A DNA stretch of 57,622 nucleotides from positions 1-57,622 of the forward strand of contig NBIV01000353.1 of the NCBI GenBank assembly GCA_003194525.1, written 5' to 3'. Position 1 is the stretch's first letter, and each line of letters opens with the position of its first letter. The notes beneath the pieces are model-generated. The model was not told the origin of the DNA. It saw only the letters and a list, made by a program, of their open reading frames with translations, and searched no databases. Below are positions 55,892-57,622 of this stretch, piece by piece. The position numbers and the translations under genes were made by a program. The stretch is from Gracilariopsis chorda (taxonomy: Eukaryota > Rhodophyta > Florideophyceae > Gracilariales > Gracilariaceae).

Positions 55892-57622
55892 AGGTCCAGG
55901 GAGTTGAAATCCTGTGTTCAGCGTGTAATGAAGAATACTAAAGAAAACTATGGTGCGAACCGTGTGCAAGCCATAGGGAGGGGATTCCAAACACAAAGCC
56001 GGAGGCTTTGTCGTCATGGTTACGCTGTATATGTCGCACACCCTAATCCGAGCTTACGGGATTTGTCTATGTACTCTCGGAGTGCTGTATATAAGGGCTC
56101 CTATTCTCGCATCGTGCTGTGTCTACCGTATCATGCAAGGTGTGTATCCAACAGAAAGAACTCTTTGGATTACCAAGACTTGGTTTTGAAGAGCACTCCA
56201 CAACTAAAGGGCTTTTACTGTTGCGAACTGTCATATTTGTTCGTCCAAAAAGCTGAGATCTGGTGCCTGTGTTTTTGATCAGAGGCTGCTCCTTCGCGCT
56301 TTAGGTGCACGAAATGAACAGCAAAATCCCCTTTTTATAGTCCCTGGTGCCTAACAGACAACCTACGCAACGCTAAGGTAGACGGAAACTGTGAACGGTA
56401 TTTTTTGAATAAATAACGGCGGTGATGACAACCGCTAAAGCTGCCCAAACATAGGGAAAATAGAACGACAAAAATGAGTTAAAATGCAAACAAGAAAAGA
56501 ATTTCAGGTAAATGGCCGGCACAAAGATAAGAAAAACACCTGTGTGTCTCCACAACACCACAGAATTAAACGTAGAGTAAGAAGCAAGCTGTCAACAACG
56601 ACCAACGAAGTGCCACGATTAGACACCGAGAGTACCGAAGAAAAAACATGGCCAGTCACCTAGTGTCTATCCGCCCGGATGTAATGTTGCTAAATGATTA
56701 TTTGAAGGTTTTGAACCTTTTATACACGAATCAGAATCAAAAGTACGTTTTTTGATATCAAAAAGGCTGTTTTCTGAAGCTCTGTAGTAAATTCGACATA
56801 TTTTTCAAGGACATCTCTATTAAACCATTGGTTGTCTTATGTTTCTGCTTCTTACCGAGCATAAACAACAGAGGGTTAGAATTTCTGCTGTACAAAAACA
56901 AGTTGCATAACTTCTACGGACTACAAAAGGCAAAAAAATCGATCAAATTAACTAAAATTTAAGGTTACGTTGATTGTTTTGAGCTCATATGAGGTTAACG
57001 GTCCCATAGTCCCTAAAGACCAATCTCAGAAAAACCAGCAGTAAATGAAAACTGATAGAAGTCGAAGGCCCAGGAAAAAACGAAAAATAATTGAACACTT
57101 GAAAACAATAAAAAATGAAAATATAGAACTTTTAAATGAAGCGCACTACCTGCGGAATAGAGGATAAAAATAAAGAAAGAGAAAGGGTTGAGAAGGAAGC
57201 TTGAATGGTGGTATTTTTAATTGGCGGGTGTGTTTGCTACAGTAATTTTTCACGGAAGAAAAACGTTAACAGGACCAAACTTTTCTATATAAAGAATCGA
57301 GACTAAGCGACTATAGCAACAATGCACCGGATTTTCACGGATGCTGCCCTAATAATCATAAGTTGTACAGAACACATACTTCATGCAAACTTTGTATCAA
57401 GTATACGTGAAGCGATAGAATCCTTCTTTTCTCTTTGCTTTTCCCAAAAATCTATATCCTACAGCAAATATGTCCCTAGCATACACTGTGAACGTAAATA
57501 ATCTGGGTTTCGCTGAAGTATCTCCACAAGTTTGATTGAAATCAAAACTGAGATCCATTTGTAAATGTTCCTTGCTTCCACGCCATTGTTTCGTCAGTTT
57601 TCAATACTTTTATCTTTATTCA
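55892..57622. other. AT-rich region without recognised genes
   Basis: Open frames at 55874-56278 and 56373-56561 have no recognisable domains; the first overlaps the terminal repeat. I see no repeat structure in the remainder. Confidence 0.4.

Overview
The window looks like nuclear DNA of a eukaryote with a repeat-rich, gene-poor region. The evidence is a GT-AG intron of 106 nt, four groups of LTR retrotransposon sequence, tRNA-derived elements, and most coding sequence in various stages of decay. An alga (perhaps a red alga) or a similar protist is my best guess; nothing in the sequence proves the lineage.

Layout. Positions 1-5275 hold the 5' part of a Ty3/Gypsy element on the minus strand: a 913-bp LTR, primer-binding site, intact gag and broken pol. 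It is inserted beside, or into, an older block from about 5.3 to 35.4 kb. That block carries a decayed tyrosine-recombinase gene (5974-8618, -) with a lox-like inverted repeat just outside it (9067-9105). A noncoding stretch with low-complexity DNA, a recurring AAAACCCCT motif and a hidden pseudogene (11476-12345, -) follows. Then come a small, internally deleted Copia element with perfect target-site duplications (14969-17564) and a divergent pair of related membrane-protein genes (18.1-21.2 kb, one dead, one open). Next is an intact ketopantoate-reductase-like gene (22688-23608, +).

The core is a divergent pair of very large genes around a satellite. On the minus strand a ParB-like domain and a 2OG-Fe(II) oxygenase domain lie on one about 1,300-codon gene (23719-27649). 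On the plus strand an amino-methyltransferase and a SET domain lie on one about 1,100-codon gene (29500-33499), with a solo LTR inserted in it. Between them sit seven tandem units of about 230 bp, each centred on a palindrome of up to 38-bp arms (27972-29348). A two-finger C2H2 gene (33859-34590) and a broken gene for a hydrophobic protein with a basic tail (34660-35378) follow on the plus strand. My reading is that 5.3-35.4 kb is a degenerate copy of a large tyrosine-recombinase mobile element or integrated extrachromosomal replicon, with DNA-binding/partition, DNA- or protein-modification and cargo genes.

From 37.3 kb rightward: a spliced Pro/Gln-rich gene (37299-38685, -), a tRNA-like element (40046-40131), unidentified coding remnants, a near-perfect solo LTR of the first Gypsy family with a 5-bp duplication (44552-45464), a more diverged LTR (47352-47980), and an old degraded chromodomain-bearing Gypsy element with 228-bp terminal repeats (50344-55891). 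The last 1.7 kb is AT-rich and has no recognisable gene.

Nearly all damage in the large genes is single-base indels in homopolymers plus isolated in-frame stops, so domain order remains readable.
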